A stretch of 54,338 bases of DNA from Chloroflexota bacterium (lineage in GTDB: Bacteria; Chloroflexota; Anaerolineae; Anaerolineales; UBA4823): the NCBI GenBank assembly GCA_012516075.1, contig JAAYXE010000187.1:1-54338 (forward strand), written 5' to 3'. Positions 41,561 through 48,633 of this stretch are shown here, one piece after another. Both the position numbers and the translations under genes were made by a program. Under the pieces are notes generated by a model. It searched no databases, had not been told where the DNA came from, and saw only the letters and a program-made list of their open reading frames with translations. Numbering within the stretch: position 1 is the stretch's first letter; every line of letters starts with the position of its first letter.

Positions 41561-41589
41561 ATTATAGTTTTTTTCAGGCAACCTGTCAA
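41561..41589 (-). promoter_or_regulatory. Perfect-consensus promoter of the CAU tRNA
   Basis: TTGACA (41584-41589), 17-nt spacer and TATAAT (41561-41566) on the minus strand, an exact sigma-70 consensus. The start is expected near 41554, 10 nt before the tRNA. Confidence 0.92.
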
Positions 41590-41610
41590 AGGTTGGCCGG
41601 AAACACCAAA

Positions 41611-41633
41611 GAAAAAACCCCTTTCCAGGGGTT
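41611..41633 (-). terminator. Terminator of tRNA-Gly
   Basis: AACCCC (41616-41621) pairs with GGGGTT (41628-41633); the minus strand then runs into TTTTTT. It lies 5 nt after the tRNA 3' end. Confidence 0.8.
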
Positions 41634-41637
41634 AAAG

Positions 41638-41708
41638 AGCGGGCAACGGGAATCGAACCCGTGTGTCCTGCTTGGAAGGCAGGTGTTCTACCTCTGAACT
41701 ATGCCCGC
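41638..41708 (-). tRNA. tRNA-Gly (UCC)
   Basis: A 71-nt cloverleaf without encoded CCA. The acceptor is GCGGGCA/TGCCCGC, the anticodon loop CTTCCAA in a CTGC/GCAG stem gives anticodon UCC, the T-arm is ACGGG-TTCGATT-CCCGT and the discriminator is T, as is usual for tRNA-Gly. Confidence 0.96.
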
Positions 41709-41724
41709 ATCAATGCAGGAACAG

Positions 41725-41753
41725 ATTTTACCCTGATCAGTTCGGTTGGTCAA
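41725..41753 (-). promoter_or_regulatory. Promoter of tRNA-Gly
   Basis: TTGACC (41748-41753), 17-nt spacer and TAAAAT (41725-41730) on the minus strand, with a predicted start about 10 nt before the tRNA. Confidence 0.8.
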
Positions 41754-41779
41754 GCGGCGCTTGCAACCGGGCCGCATAT

Positions 41780-41959
41780 TTATACCTGCGCTGCGGAGGG
41801 CAGTCTTTCTTCCGGCAGCTCAATCCAGGCCTCATCGCTGTTGCTGTGGCCGGATCTTTCTTGCTCTTCCCAGGGTGACCAGAGAAACCCAATTATCACA
41901 CCAATGACCACAGCAATCAGAAATGCAGCCATGCGTACCGGCCGGTTTTCACTCTTCAT
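41780..41959 (-). CDS. Small membrane protein (59 aa)
   Basis: A 59-residue protein: a basic start (MKSENRPVRM), one transmembrane helix (AAFLIAVVIGVIIGFLW) and an acidic, soluble tail (SPWEEQER, DEAWIELPEE). AAGGAG lies 11 nt upstream of the ATG. A candidate promoter lies at 42024-42053. The stop is TAA at 41780-41782. N-in topology is expected from the positive-inside rule. No family is recognised; the composition and SD make translation likely. Confidence 0.6.
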   Translation of the reverse strand: MKSENRPVRMAAFLIAVVIGVIIGFLWSPWEEQERSGHSNSDEAWIELPEERLPSAAQV

Positions 41960-42023
41960 AACCTGAAAATCTCCTTATCCATTCGCCTGACCTGTTTCAC
42001 AGATGGAAGGCGGTGCTCGCTGC

Positions 42024-42053
42024 ATTCTACCACAGGCAGCGGCTGTATGAGAA
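42024..42053 (-). promoter_or_regulatory. Candidate promoter of the 59-residue membrane protein
   Basis: TTCTCA (42048-42053), 18-nt spacer and TAGAAT (42024-42029) with a TGG extension on the minus strand; leader about 58 nt. Confidence 0.45.
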
Positions 42054-42078
42054 CGAGCCAATCAAACGGCAACTCCGA

Positions 42079-42084
42079 TATAAT
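42079..42084 (+). promoter_or_regulatory. Candidate -10 of the nfeD gene
   Basis: Perfect TATAAT on the plus strand, with no clear -35, about 36 nt before the TTG start. Confidence 0.4.
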
Positions 42085-42119
42085 AGAATCGTAAGGTGTA
42101 GATAAATGGAGGCATTCCG

Positions 42120-43475
42120 TTGACTTTTCCGGCCCGATATCTCAACCGGTTCTGGCTGACTGCATGGATCATCATCCTGCTGGGCGTAATACTGCCTGCG
42201 CCCGTCGTACGAGCGCAGCAGGATGCGCCGCTGGTGATCACCCTGCAGGCTGAAGGCGCGCTGACCCCGGCCATGCACGAGTATTTGCAGCGCGGCATCC
42301 AGATTGCCGAACAGCGCCAGGCCGAGCTGATTATTTTCCAGCTGGATACGCCCGGCGGGGAGATCCAGCTCATGACGCGCATGATCCAGACCATCCGCTC
42401 CAGCCCGGTGCCGGTGGTTGTGTATGTGGCGCCGAGGGGAGCCATGGCCGCCAGCGCAGGCACGCTGATCACCCTGGCCGGCCATGCCGCGGCGATGGCT
42501 CCGGAGACCACCATCGGCGCGGCCAGTCCGATCGGAGGGGCTGGAGAAGACCTGGGAGAGACTGCGGCCGCCAAGATTAAGAACGATATGCGCGCCATGG
42601 TGCGCGGGCTGGCTGCCCACCGCAGCCCGGAGGCGATCGAATTTGCCGAAAGCACCATCGAGTCGGCCGAAGCTGCAACAGCCAGCGAAGCCCTGGAAAT
42701 CGGCCTGGTGGATTTCATCGCCCGCGATCTGGATGACCTGCTGGCCCAGCTGGACGGGTTCACAGTGCGCCTGCAGGATGAGGAACATGTCCTGCGAACG
42801 GCGAATGCACAGGTAGAGGCTGTCACCCTATCGCCTATCGAGCAGCTTTTATCCGTTCTCACCAACCCCAATATCGTCTTTCTGTTGATTACGGTGGGGG
42901 TGCAGGCGATTTTGATCGAGATCTCCAGCCCGGGTGGATGGATCGCCGGGTTTATTGGTGTGGTCTGCCTGGCCCTGGCAACCTACGGGCTGGGGGTGCT
43001 GCCGGTCAATTGGTTTGGGGTCATCTTTCTGATCACGGCTTTCGTGCTGTTCATCATGGATATCAAAGCGCCCACGCACGGGGCCCTCACGGCTGCCGGT
43101 GTTGCTTCCCTGATTGTCGGCGCCCTGGTACTCTTCAACTCGCCCGGCGCTCCCGATTTTCAGCGGGTATCGGTCCCGCTGGTTGTTACCAGTTCGTCTT
43201 TTACAGGTGCGATGTTCTTTGTCATTCTTCTGTTCGCTCTACGAGCGCAAAAAGAGCCGGTGCGCATGGGGCAGGAAAGCCTGATCGGCCGGGTGGGTAC
43301 TGTGCAGGTGGATCTGAATCCTACGGGCATCGTGCAGCTGGCCGGAGAGCAGTGGACCGCCCAGGTTGAAGACGGCCATGAGCCGCTGGCGCGCGGCACA
43401 CGTGTGCGCGTCCTTCGTCTGGCCGGCCTGAAGCTGATCGTGAGCAAAGCCGATTCCGGAGACCCCAGCGCCTGA
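42120..43475 (+). CDS. nfeD: Membrane-bound ClpP-class serine protease NfeD
   Basis: A full-length 451-residue NfeD. After a signal peptide (1-about 32) comes a ClpP-like protease domain (about 36-230) with FQLDTPGG, nucleophile S112 in GAMAASAGT, and the likely catalytic lysine K152 in AAKIKND. Four membrane helices (about 250-375) and a C-terminal OB-fold (about 385-445; SLIGRVGTVQVDL, GEQWTAQVEDG, GTRVRVLRLAGLKLIV) complete it. Family members cleave stomatin-like partners, but no stomatin gene is adjacent. The start is TTG at 42120, with GGAGG 7 nt upstream; no ATG lies before the signal peptide. Confidence 0.9.
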   Translation: MTFPARYLNRFWLTAWIIILLGVILPAPVVRAQQDAPLVITLQAEGALTPAMHEYLQRGIQIAEQRQAELIIFQLDTPGGEIQLMTRMIQTIRSSPVPVVVYVAPRGAMAASAGTLITLAGHAAAMAPETTIGAASPIGGAGEDLGETAAAKIKNDMRAMVRGLAAHRSPEAIEFAESTIESAEAATASEALEIGLVDFIARDLDDLLAQLDGFTVRLQDEEHVLRTANAQVEAVTLSPIEQLLSVLTNPNIVFLLITVGVQAILIEISSPGGWIAGFIGVVCLALATYGLGVLPVNWFGVIFLITAFVLFIMDIKAPTHGALTAAGVASLIVGALVLFNSPGAPDFQRVSVPLVVTSSSFTGAMFFVILLFALRAQKEPVRMGQESLIGRVGTVQVDLNPTGIVQLAGEQWTAQVEDGHEPLARGTRVRVLRLAGLKLIVSKADSGDPSA

Positions 43476-43501
43476 ACGATCGCTTCCGCAGGTGATATAA
43501 T
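43472..43501 (+). promoter_or_regulatory. Promoter of lipA
   Basis: TGATATAAT (43493-43501, extended -10) with a weak CTGAAC -35 (43472-43477). It overlaps the end of nfeD; the leader is about 49 nt. Confidence 0.5.
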
Positions 43502-43556
43502 CTCCCTTAATAGACTGTATTTGGGGAAAATATCAGGTCAGGTATAAGGAGCGATC

Positions 43557-44495
43557 ATGGCGTTCACCCCCACACGAGACCGCATCAAACCCGAGGAGAT
43601 CCAGACCACTACGGTGCGCCGGCCGGAATGGATCAAAGTGCGTGCCCCGGCTGGCGAGACGTACGAGTGGCTGCAGGGTCTGATGCGCAGCAAGGATCTG
43701 CACACCGTATGCGAGGAGGCGATGTGCCCGAACATCGGCGAATGCTGGGGCGCCGGCACAGCCACCTTCCTGCTCATGGGCGATATCTGCACACGCTCCT
43801 GCGGATTCTGTGATATTAAACGCGGTCAGCCCACGCCGCTCGACTGGCTGGAGCCGGAACGGGTGGCGCAGGCTGTGAAGCAAATGAACCTGAAACACGC
43901 GGTCATCACCAGCGTTAACCGCGATGACCGCAAAGACGGTGGTGCCCCGATCTTTGCCATGGTGATCCGGCGCATCCGGCAGATTCACCCGGGCTGTTCG
44001 ATTGAAGTCCTGATCCCCGATTTTAAGGGCAGCCTGGAAGCGCTGCGGATTGTGATGGAGGCGCGGCCGGAAATTCTCAACCACAACGTCGAAACTGTAC
44101 CGCGCCTGTTCAAGAAAGTGCAGCCCCAGGATCGTTATGAATGGGCGGCGGCCACCCTGAGCAACGCAAAGAAGCTCGACCCTGAGGTGCTGACCAAGTC
44201 GGGCATCATGGTTGGCCTGGGCGAGACGATGGAAGAAGTCAAAGCAGTGATGCGCGACCAGCGCAGCTGGGGCGTGGATATTCTCACCATCGGTCAGTAC
44301 CTGCAGCCAAGCAAGCGTCACCTGCCCATTGAGCGCTACTACACGCCTGAAGAATTTCAGGAGCTCAAACGCTACGGATTAGAGATTGGCTTCAAGTGGG
44401 TGGAAAGCGGACCGCTGGTGCGCTCTTCGTACCGGGCTGCCGAACAGGTGCGCGCCCTGAGTGTTGTACACCGCAAACTGTACGGCTCTTCATAG
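43557..44495 (+). CDS. lipA: Lipoyl synthase LipA
   Basis: A 312-residue radical-SAM enzyme that inserts two sulfurs into the octanoyl group of lipoyl-carrier proteins. Both iron-sulfur sites are complete: the auxiliary cluster C52-x4-C57-x5-C63 ([12 protein letters not shown]) and the radical-SAM cluster C78-x3-C82-x2-C85 ([10 protein letters not shown]). [20 protein letters not shown] and the C-terminal RSSYRA serine motif (ligand of the auxiliary cluster) are present. AAGGAG lies 6 nt from the ATG. lipB is not in the window. Confidence 0.97.
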   Translation: MAFTPTRDRIKPEEIQTTTVRRPEWIKVRAPAGETYEWLQGLMRSKDLHTVCEEAMCPNIGECWGAGTATFLLMGDICTRSCGFCDIKRGQPTPLDWLEPERVAQAVKQMNLKHAVITSVNRDDRKDGGAPIFAMVIRRIRQIHPGCSIEVLIPDFKGSLEALRIVMEARPEILNHNVETVPRLFKKVQPQDRYEWAAATLSNAKKLDPEVLTKSGIMVGLGETMEEVKAVMRDQRSWGVDILTIGQYLQPSKRHLPIERYYTPEEFQELKRYGLEIGFKWVESGPLVRSSYRAAEQVRALSVVHRKLYGSS

Positions 44496-44524
44496 TTACT
44501 TTACAGGTATAAAAAAACAGAATA

Positions 44525-44560
44525 CAGGGAGCCGTCTGAACTGGCGGCTCTCTGTTTTTT
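44525..44560 (+). terminator. Intrinsic terminator of lipA
   Basis: CAGGGAGCCG (44525-44534) pairs with CGGCTCTCTG (44545-44554), followed by six T. Confidence 0.92.
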
Positions 44561-44852
44561 ACAGCAGCAGGCCTGCACACGGTTTTTCTCTGTATTCATA
44601 AGGAAAGCCCCTGTGTGGGCTGTGTAGCATGCCTGCTGCCGTTCTACAGGCTTACCTGCATTTGAGATCGTATCTCCGGTCAGGTACTGCGCCTCGCCTT
44701 TTCTCAGGTTTGCAGAAATGGCGCCTGTCTTATAGCTTTCAGCGGCACTTATCCAGAAGCGGTATCGCCGCAGGGCTGCCCGACTGAACAACCGCCCGAT
44801 CATCAACCTGTCGGGGATACACAGAAAAAATCAACAAGGAGATGTGCACATC
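44561..44852 (+). other. Structured non-coding region upstream of mgtC
   Basis: About 290 nt with no convincing gene. On the plus strand successive stems can form: AGCCC/GGGCT (44606-44621), GCCTG/CAGGC (44631-44651), TACCTG/CAGGTA (44653-44686) enclosing GAGAT/ATCTC (44664-44676), and GCGG/CCGC nearer the gene. I looked for the ykoK/M-box magnesium riboswitch and did not find its core sequences. No clear promoter was found. Confidence 0.4.
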
Positions 44853-45524
44853 ATGACATCAGAGGTGGATATCATACTCCGTCTTGCCGTGGCGACCGGG
44901 CTGGGCCTGGTCATCGGATATGAACGGGAACGCCAGAATCAGACTGCCGGGCTGCGCACGCACATGGTTCTGGTGATCGGCGCCGCCCTGGCGATGATCA
45001 TTTCCATCAACCTGGCAACCGAGTACCGGGAAATTGCCCCCAATGGAGACCCGGCCCGCCTGGCAGCGCAGGTCATTTCCGGAATTGGTTTTCTGGGGGC
45101 CGGCGCTATCCTGAGATACGGCACGAATGTCATCGGGCTGACAACTGCAACTTCCATGTGGACCATGGCGATCGTCGGCCTTGCCATCGGCGCCGGGTAT
45201 TTTCTGGCCGGTATCGCAACCACAGCCATCCTTTTTGTGATTCTGGCCGTAGTGAACATCTTCGAGGAGAAGGTCATCTCAACCTACAACACGGTGCACC
45301 TGATCGTAGAAGCAGATGACCAGGCCGATATCGTCACTGAGATCAAAGCTATACTCACCCGGCGGGAACGCAACGTGAGAACCTTCGGGCTGGACCGGAA
45401 CCTTGAACAATCTACCCTGATGATCGATGTGATGCTGCGCATCTGGCACAACGAGACTCCCGAAGGTATCGTGGCTGAAATCGCCAAAGTAGAAGGCGTG
45501 CGCCGCGTGAAAGTCAGTGAATAG
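44853..45524 (+). CDS. mgtC: MgtC/SapB-family membrane protein
   Basis: A 223-residue protein: an N-terminal MgtC membrane domain of four to five helices (LVIGYERERQNQTAGLRTHM, ISGIGFLGAGAILRYG, GLTTATSMWTMAIVGLAIG), then a cytoplasmic ACT-like C-terminal domain (about 145-223, VHLIVEADDQADIV). MgtC proteins are linked to low-Mg growth and to modulation of the F1Fo ATPase. The ATG at 44853 is preferred, with AAGGAG 11 nt upstream. A GTG 9 nt earlier is too close to that SD. A long leader precedes the gene. Confidence 0.9.
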   Translation: MTSEVDIILRLAVATGLGLVIGYERERQNQTAGLRTHMVLVIGAALAMIISINLATEYREIAPNGDPARLAAQVISGIGFLGAGAILRYGTNVIGLTTATSMWTMAIVGLAIGAGYFLAGIATTAILFVILAVVNIFEEKVISTYNTVHLIVEADDQADIVTEIKAILTRRERNVRTFGLDRNLEQSTLMIDVMLRIWHNETPEGIVAEIAKVEGVRRVKVSE

Positions 45525-45572
45525 CTGCTGCGAAAAGCAAACAGCGCCAGGGTGGAACAGAATATTAAGCAA

Positions 45573-45598
45573 AACGGGACCCTATTCAGGGTCCCGTT
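45573..45598. terminator. Bidirectional terminator between mgtC and the nuo operon
   Basis: AACGGGACCCT (45573-45583) and AGGGTCCCGTT (45588-45598) form a perfect 11-bp stem with a tetraloop between convergent genes. U-tracts are short on both sides. Confidence 0.75.
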
Positions 45599-45621
45599 CA
45601 CGTTCTTGTCTTTACGATGTC

Positions 45622-47079
45622 TTACAGGCTGCCCAGCAGCGAAGAAGAAGCCCAATGGAAGAGAGGTTCTGAGAAAACGATCAGCAGGATTGCCGCTGCC
45701 GCAGAGCCTGCTGCGGTGAGGTACAACCACGGATCGGTGCGGGCGGTAGGTTCGCCGTCCTGCATGTACATCACGATCACGACACGCAGATAGTAGAAAG
45801 CGGAGATTACAGAGGTGAGCACACCGATGACCGCCAGCCAGACAAACCCGCCTTCCAGCACAGTGCGGAACAGGTAGAACTTGCCGACGAAGCCGATTGT
45901 GGGCGGAACCCCGGCGAAAGAGAACATGGCGATCGCCATGGCTGCTGCATAGATGGGGTATTTACGACCCAACCCGGCATAGTCCCGCAGATCCAGCCCG
46001 TAGCCTTCCGCCTGTTCGAGGGCGATGACCACTGCCCATGCGGCGAAGCTGGTCACACCGTAGGCCAGGAGGTAAAACAGCGCCGACGCAACCGCATTCT
46101 GCGCCACGATTTCCTGTTCCATGGGAACCAGCGCCATCAGAATGTATCCGGCATGTGCAATGCTGGAATAAGCCAGCAGGCGCTTCATATTGGACTGTGC
46201 GATGGCCACCACGTTCCCCAGGATCATGGTCAGGGCGGCCACGCCCCACAGGATAGGGGTCATATCTATATCCAGTTGGGGCAGGGCGATGAAGAACAGG
46301 CGCAGCAGCGCCGCAAAGCCGCCTGCCTTCGCCCCCACCGCCATAAACGCCACGATCGCCGTCGGTGCGCCCTGGTAGACATCCGGCGTCCACATATGGA
46401 AGGGGACCGCGGCAACCTTGAACCCCAGGCCGATCAACACCAGCGCCGTCCCGATCGCCAGCAGGGTCATATTGACCTCACTCTGCATCAGGGTGGCGAG
46501 GATCGCAGACATGTTGGTCGAACCGGTTGCGCCGTAAATCAGGGCAACGCCGTAGATCACAAAACCGGTGGAAAAAGCGCCCAGCAGGAAATACTTGAGC
46601 GCAGCTTCCTCCGAAGTGATTCGTTCGGGATCAAAGCCCGACAGCACGTACAGCGGGATGGAGAGCAGTTCCAGCGCCAGGAAGACGATGATCAGGTCGG
46701 CGGCATGCGCCATGAGCATCATCCCGGTGATTGAGAACAGCAGCAGAGAATAATACTCTCCGCGCTCGATGCCCATGCGCTTGAGATAATCGTACGCCAC
46801 AGCAACGCCCAGGATTCCGCTGACCAGGAAGATCACGTTCAGGAAGGTGGCAAACCCATCGACAATGATCGTGTCGACGAAGGCCGTCCTTCCATCAGCG
46901 GGCCGCAGAATCGTCAAAACCAGAGCGACCAGAAGCCCCAGCGCTGCCAGTGCAGCGGTGATCCCTTTCTGACGCCGTGGAATGACCAAATCCACGAGCA
47001 GGAGCACCATTGCCCACACCATGAGAATGGTGAACGGCAGAACGGCATTCAGGTTTACAAACAGATCTTGAATGGACAT
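45622..47079 (-). CDS. nuoN: NADH-quinone oxidoreductase subunit N
   Basis: A 485-residue antiporter-like subunit of complex I with about 14 membrane helices. It carries the family's ALEL region (LALELLSIPLYVLSGF with the transmembrane Glu), the KVAAVPFHMWTPDVYQGAPT signature with its key Lys, and SSIAHAGYIL. It forms part of the proton-pumping membrane arm. Last gene of the nuo operon, 8 nt after nuoM; a terminator follows. Confidence 0.95.
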   Translation of the reverse strand: MSIQDLFVNLNAVLPFTILMVWAMVLLLVDLVIPRRQKGITAALAALGLLVALVLTILRPADGRTAFVDTIIVDGFATFLNVIFLVSGILGVAVAYDYLKRMGIERGEYYSLLLFSITGMMLMAHAADLIIVFLALELLSIPLYVLSGFDPERITSEEAALKYFLLGAFSTGFVIYGVALIYGATGSTNMSAILATLMQSEVNMTLLAIGTALVLIGLGFKVAAVPFHMWTPDVYQGAPTAIVAFMAVGAKAGGFAALLRLFFIALPQLDIDMTPILWGVAALTMILGNVVAIAQSNMKRLLAYSSIAHAGYILMALVPMEQEIVAQNAVASALFYLLAYGVTSFAAWAVVIALEQAEGYGLDLRDYAGLGRKYPIYAAAMAIAMFSFAGVPPTIGFVGKFYLFRTVLEGGFVWLAVIGVLTSVISAFYYLRVVIVMYMQDGEPTARTDPWLYLTAAGSAAAAILLIVFSEPLFHWASSSLLGSL

Positions 47080-47087
47080 AAGCCGCC

Positions 47088-48605
47088 TTATGGTAAAGCT
47101 GCCACGCTGACGCTCTCGACAATCGCTACCAGGTTATCAACTGCCGGCGCCATGAGGTCAAAGAACGGTTTGGGATAAAGGCCGATCCAGAAGATGAAGA
47201 CCAGCAGCGGGACCAGGGTGACGATCTCGCGCCAGTTAAGGTCGCTCAGCTTTGCGTTTTCCTCGTGGGTGACCGGTCCCAGGAACATCTTCTGGAACAT
47301 GTAAAGCATATAAACTGCCGCCAGGATGACACCAATGGCAGCCAGACCGGCGAACCAGCGGGAACCCAGAGCACCTTCGGTTCCGGCGCCCCAGGCACCG
47401 AGCAGGATCGTGAACTCGCCTACGAAGCCGTTGAGGCCGGGCAGGCCCATCGAAGAGAGAGCGACGATCAGGGTCAGGGCGCCGTAGATGGGCATAATCT
47501 TCCACAGACCGCCAAAGGCATCCAGTTCGCGAGTGTGACGGCGTTCGTAAATCATACCGACGACGAGGAAGAGGGCACCTGTGCTGAGACCGTGGTTGAT
47601 CATCTGCAGGATGGCACCTTGAACACCGATCGAGTTAAGCGCGGTGAGGCCCAGCATCACAAAACCCAGGTGGCTCACAGAAGAATAAGCTACCAGCTTC
47701 TTCACGTCCTTCTGGGCGAAGGAAACAATAGCGCCGTAGATGATACCGATCACCGCCAGGACAGCCAGCCAGGGGGCGAGCCGAACGGCCGCTTCGGGGA
47801 AGAGAGGGATGTTGAAGCGTAGAAAGCCGTAGGTACCCATCTTCAGCAGGACACCAGCCAGGATCACCGAACCGGCGGTTGGCGCTTCAACGTGAGCATC
47901 TGGAAGCCAGGAGTGCAGCGGCCACATGGGCACCTTGATCGCAAATGCGGCTGCAAAGGCCAGGAACAGCCAGAACTGGACATTCCCCGGTAAACCAATA
48001 TTAATCAAATCGGGTACGGCGAACGTACCGCCCTGAATGCCCAGATACAGGATTGCCAGCAGCATCAGGATCGAGCCGGCCATGGTGTAGAGGAAGAACT
48101 TAATGGCAGCGTACATGCGGCGCGGACCGCCCCAGATGCCAATCAGGAAGTACATAGGCACCAGGGTGAATTCCCAGAAGATGTAGAACAGGAACAGATC
48201 CTGCGCCAGGAACACGCCGACCATACCCACTTCCAGCAGCAGGAAGAAGAGCATAAAGTCTTTTACACGCTCCTCCACGGCCGTCCAGGTGGAGAAAATG
48301 GAGATCGGTGTGAGGAAGGTGGTGAGCATCAACAGCAGGATGCTCAGGCCATCCACGCCCAGGAAGTAGGAGATGTTGAAGCCGGCCACCTGAATCCAGG
48401 GATAGCGGACAACGAGTTGAAGTCCGGGTTCCGCCGGGTTGAATTGAAGCAGGACAACGACTGAGAACACAAAGGTGATCAGTGAGGTGATCAGGGCCAC
48501 CCAGCGAACGGCATCTTTCTGCTCATTTTTCAAAAACAACAGGATGAGCACGCCGACCAGGGGGAAGAAGGTGACCAGGTTCAGAGGGTGAAGAAGAAAT
48601 TCCAT
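47088..48605 (-). CDS. nuoM: NADH-quinone oxidoreductase subunit M
   Basis: A 505-residue antiporter-like membrane subunit of complex I. Landmarks: FYIFWEFTLVPMYFLIGIWGG (transmembrane Glu of the WE motif), FAIKVPMWPLHSWLPDAHVEAPT with the pumping Lys, SSVSHLGFVMLG and QMINHGLSTGALFL. About 14 helices, normal length. It lies between nuoL (28 nt) and nuoN. Confidence 0.96.
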   Translation of the reverse strand: MEFLLHPLNLVTFFPLVGVLILLFLKNEQKDAVRWVALITSLITFVFSVVVLLQFNPAEPGLQLVVRYPWIQVAGFNISYFLGVDGLSILLLMLTTFLTPISIFSTWTAVEERVKDFMLFFLLLEVGMVGVFLAQDLFLFYIFWEFTLVPMYFLIGIWGGPRRMYAAIKFFLYTMAGSILMLLAILYLGIQGGTFAVPDLINIGLPGNVQFWLFLAFAAAFAIKVPMWPLHSWLPDAHVEAPTAGSVILAGVLLKMGTYGFLRFNIPLFPEAAVRLAPWLAVLAVIGIIYGAIVSFAQKDVKKLVAYSSVSHLGFVMLGLTALNSIGVQGAILQMINHGLSTGALFLVVGMIYERRHTRELDAFGGLWKIMPIYGALTLIVALSSMGLPGLNGFVGEFTILLGAWGAGTEGALGSRWFAGLAAIGVILAAVYMLYMFQKMFLGPVTHEENAKLSDLNWREIVTLVPLLVFIFWIGLYPKPFFDLMAPAVDNLVAIVESVSVAALP

Positions 48606-48633
48606 GGTTTATGCCTCACCAACGGGATAGAGA

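Noticed and set aside
41359..41589. The phosphotransferase frame stays open for 77 more codons upstream, through the CAU tRNA
   Set aside because: The extra part lies over a perfect tRNA and its promoter, while ATG 41358 has a good SD and fits the family's length.
41661..41966. Plus-strand frame of about 100 codons
   Set aside because: It starts within tRNA-Gly and is antisense to the 59-residue membrane protein; no SD and no recognisable pattern.
44501..44806. Minus-strand frame of about 100 codons between lipA and mgtC
   Set aside because: No SD, unusual Cys- and Arg-rich composition, and it runs through the lipA terminator.
44600..44843. M-box (ykoK) magnesium riboswitch before mgtC
   Set aside because: The GGUGAGGCUCCU, GACGCCAAUGGGUCAACAG and similar core blocks are absent on both strands.
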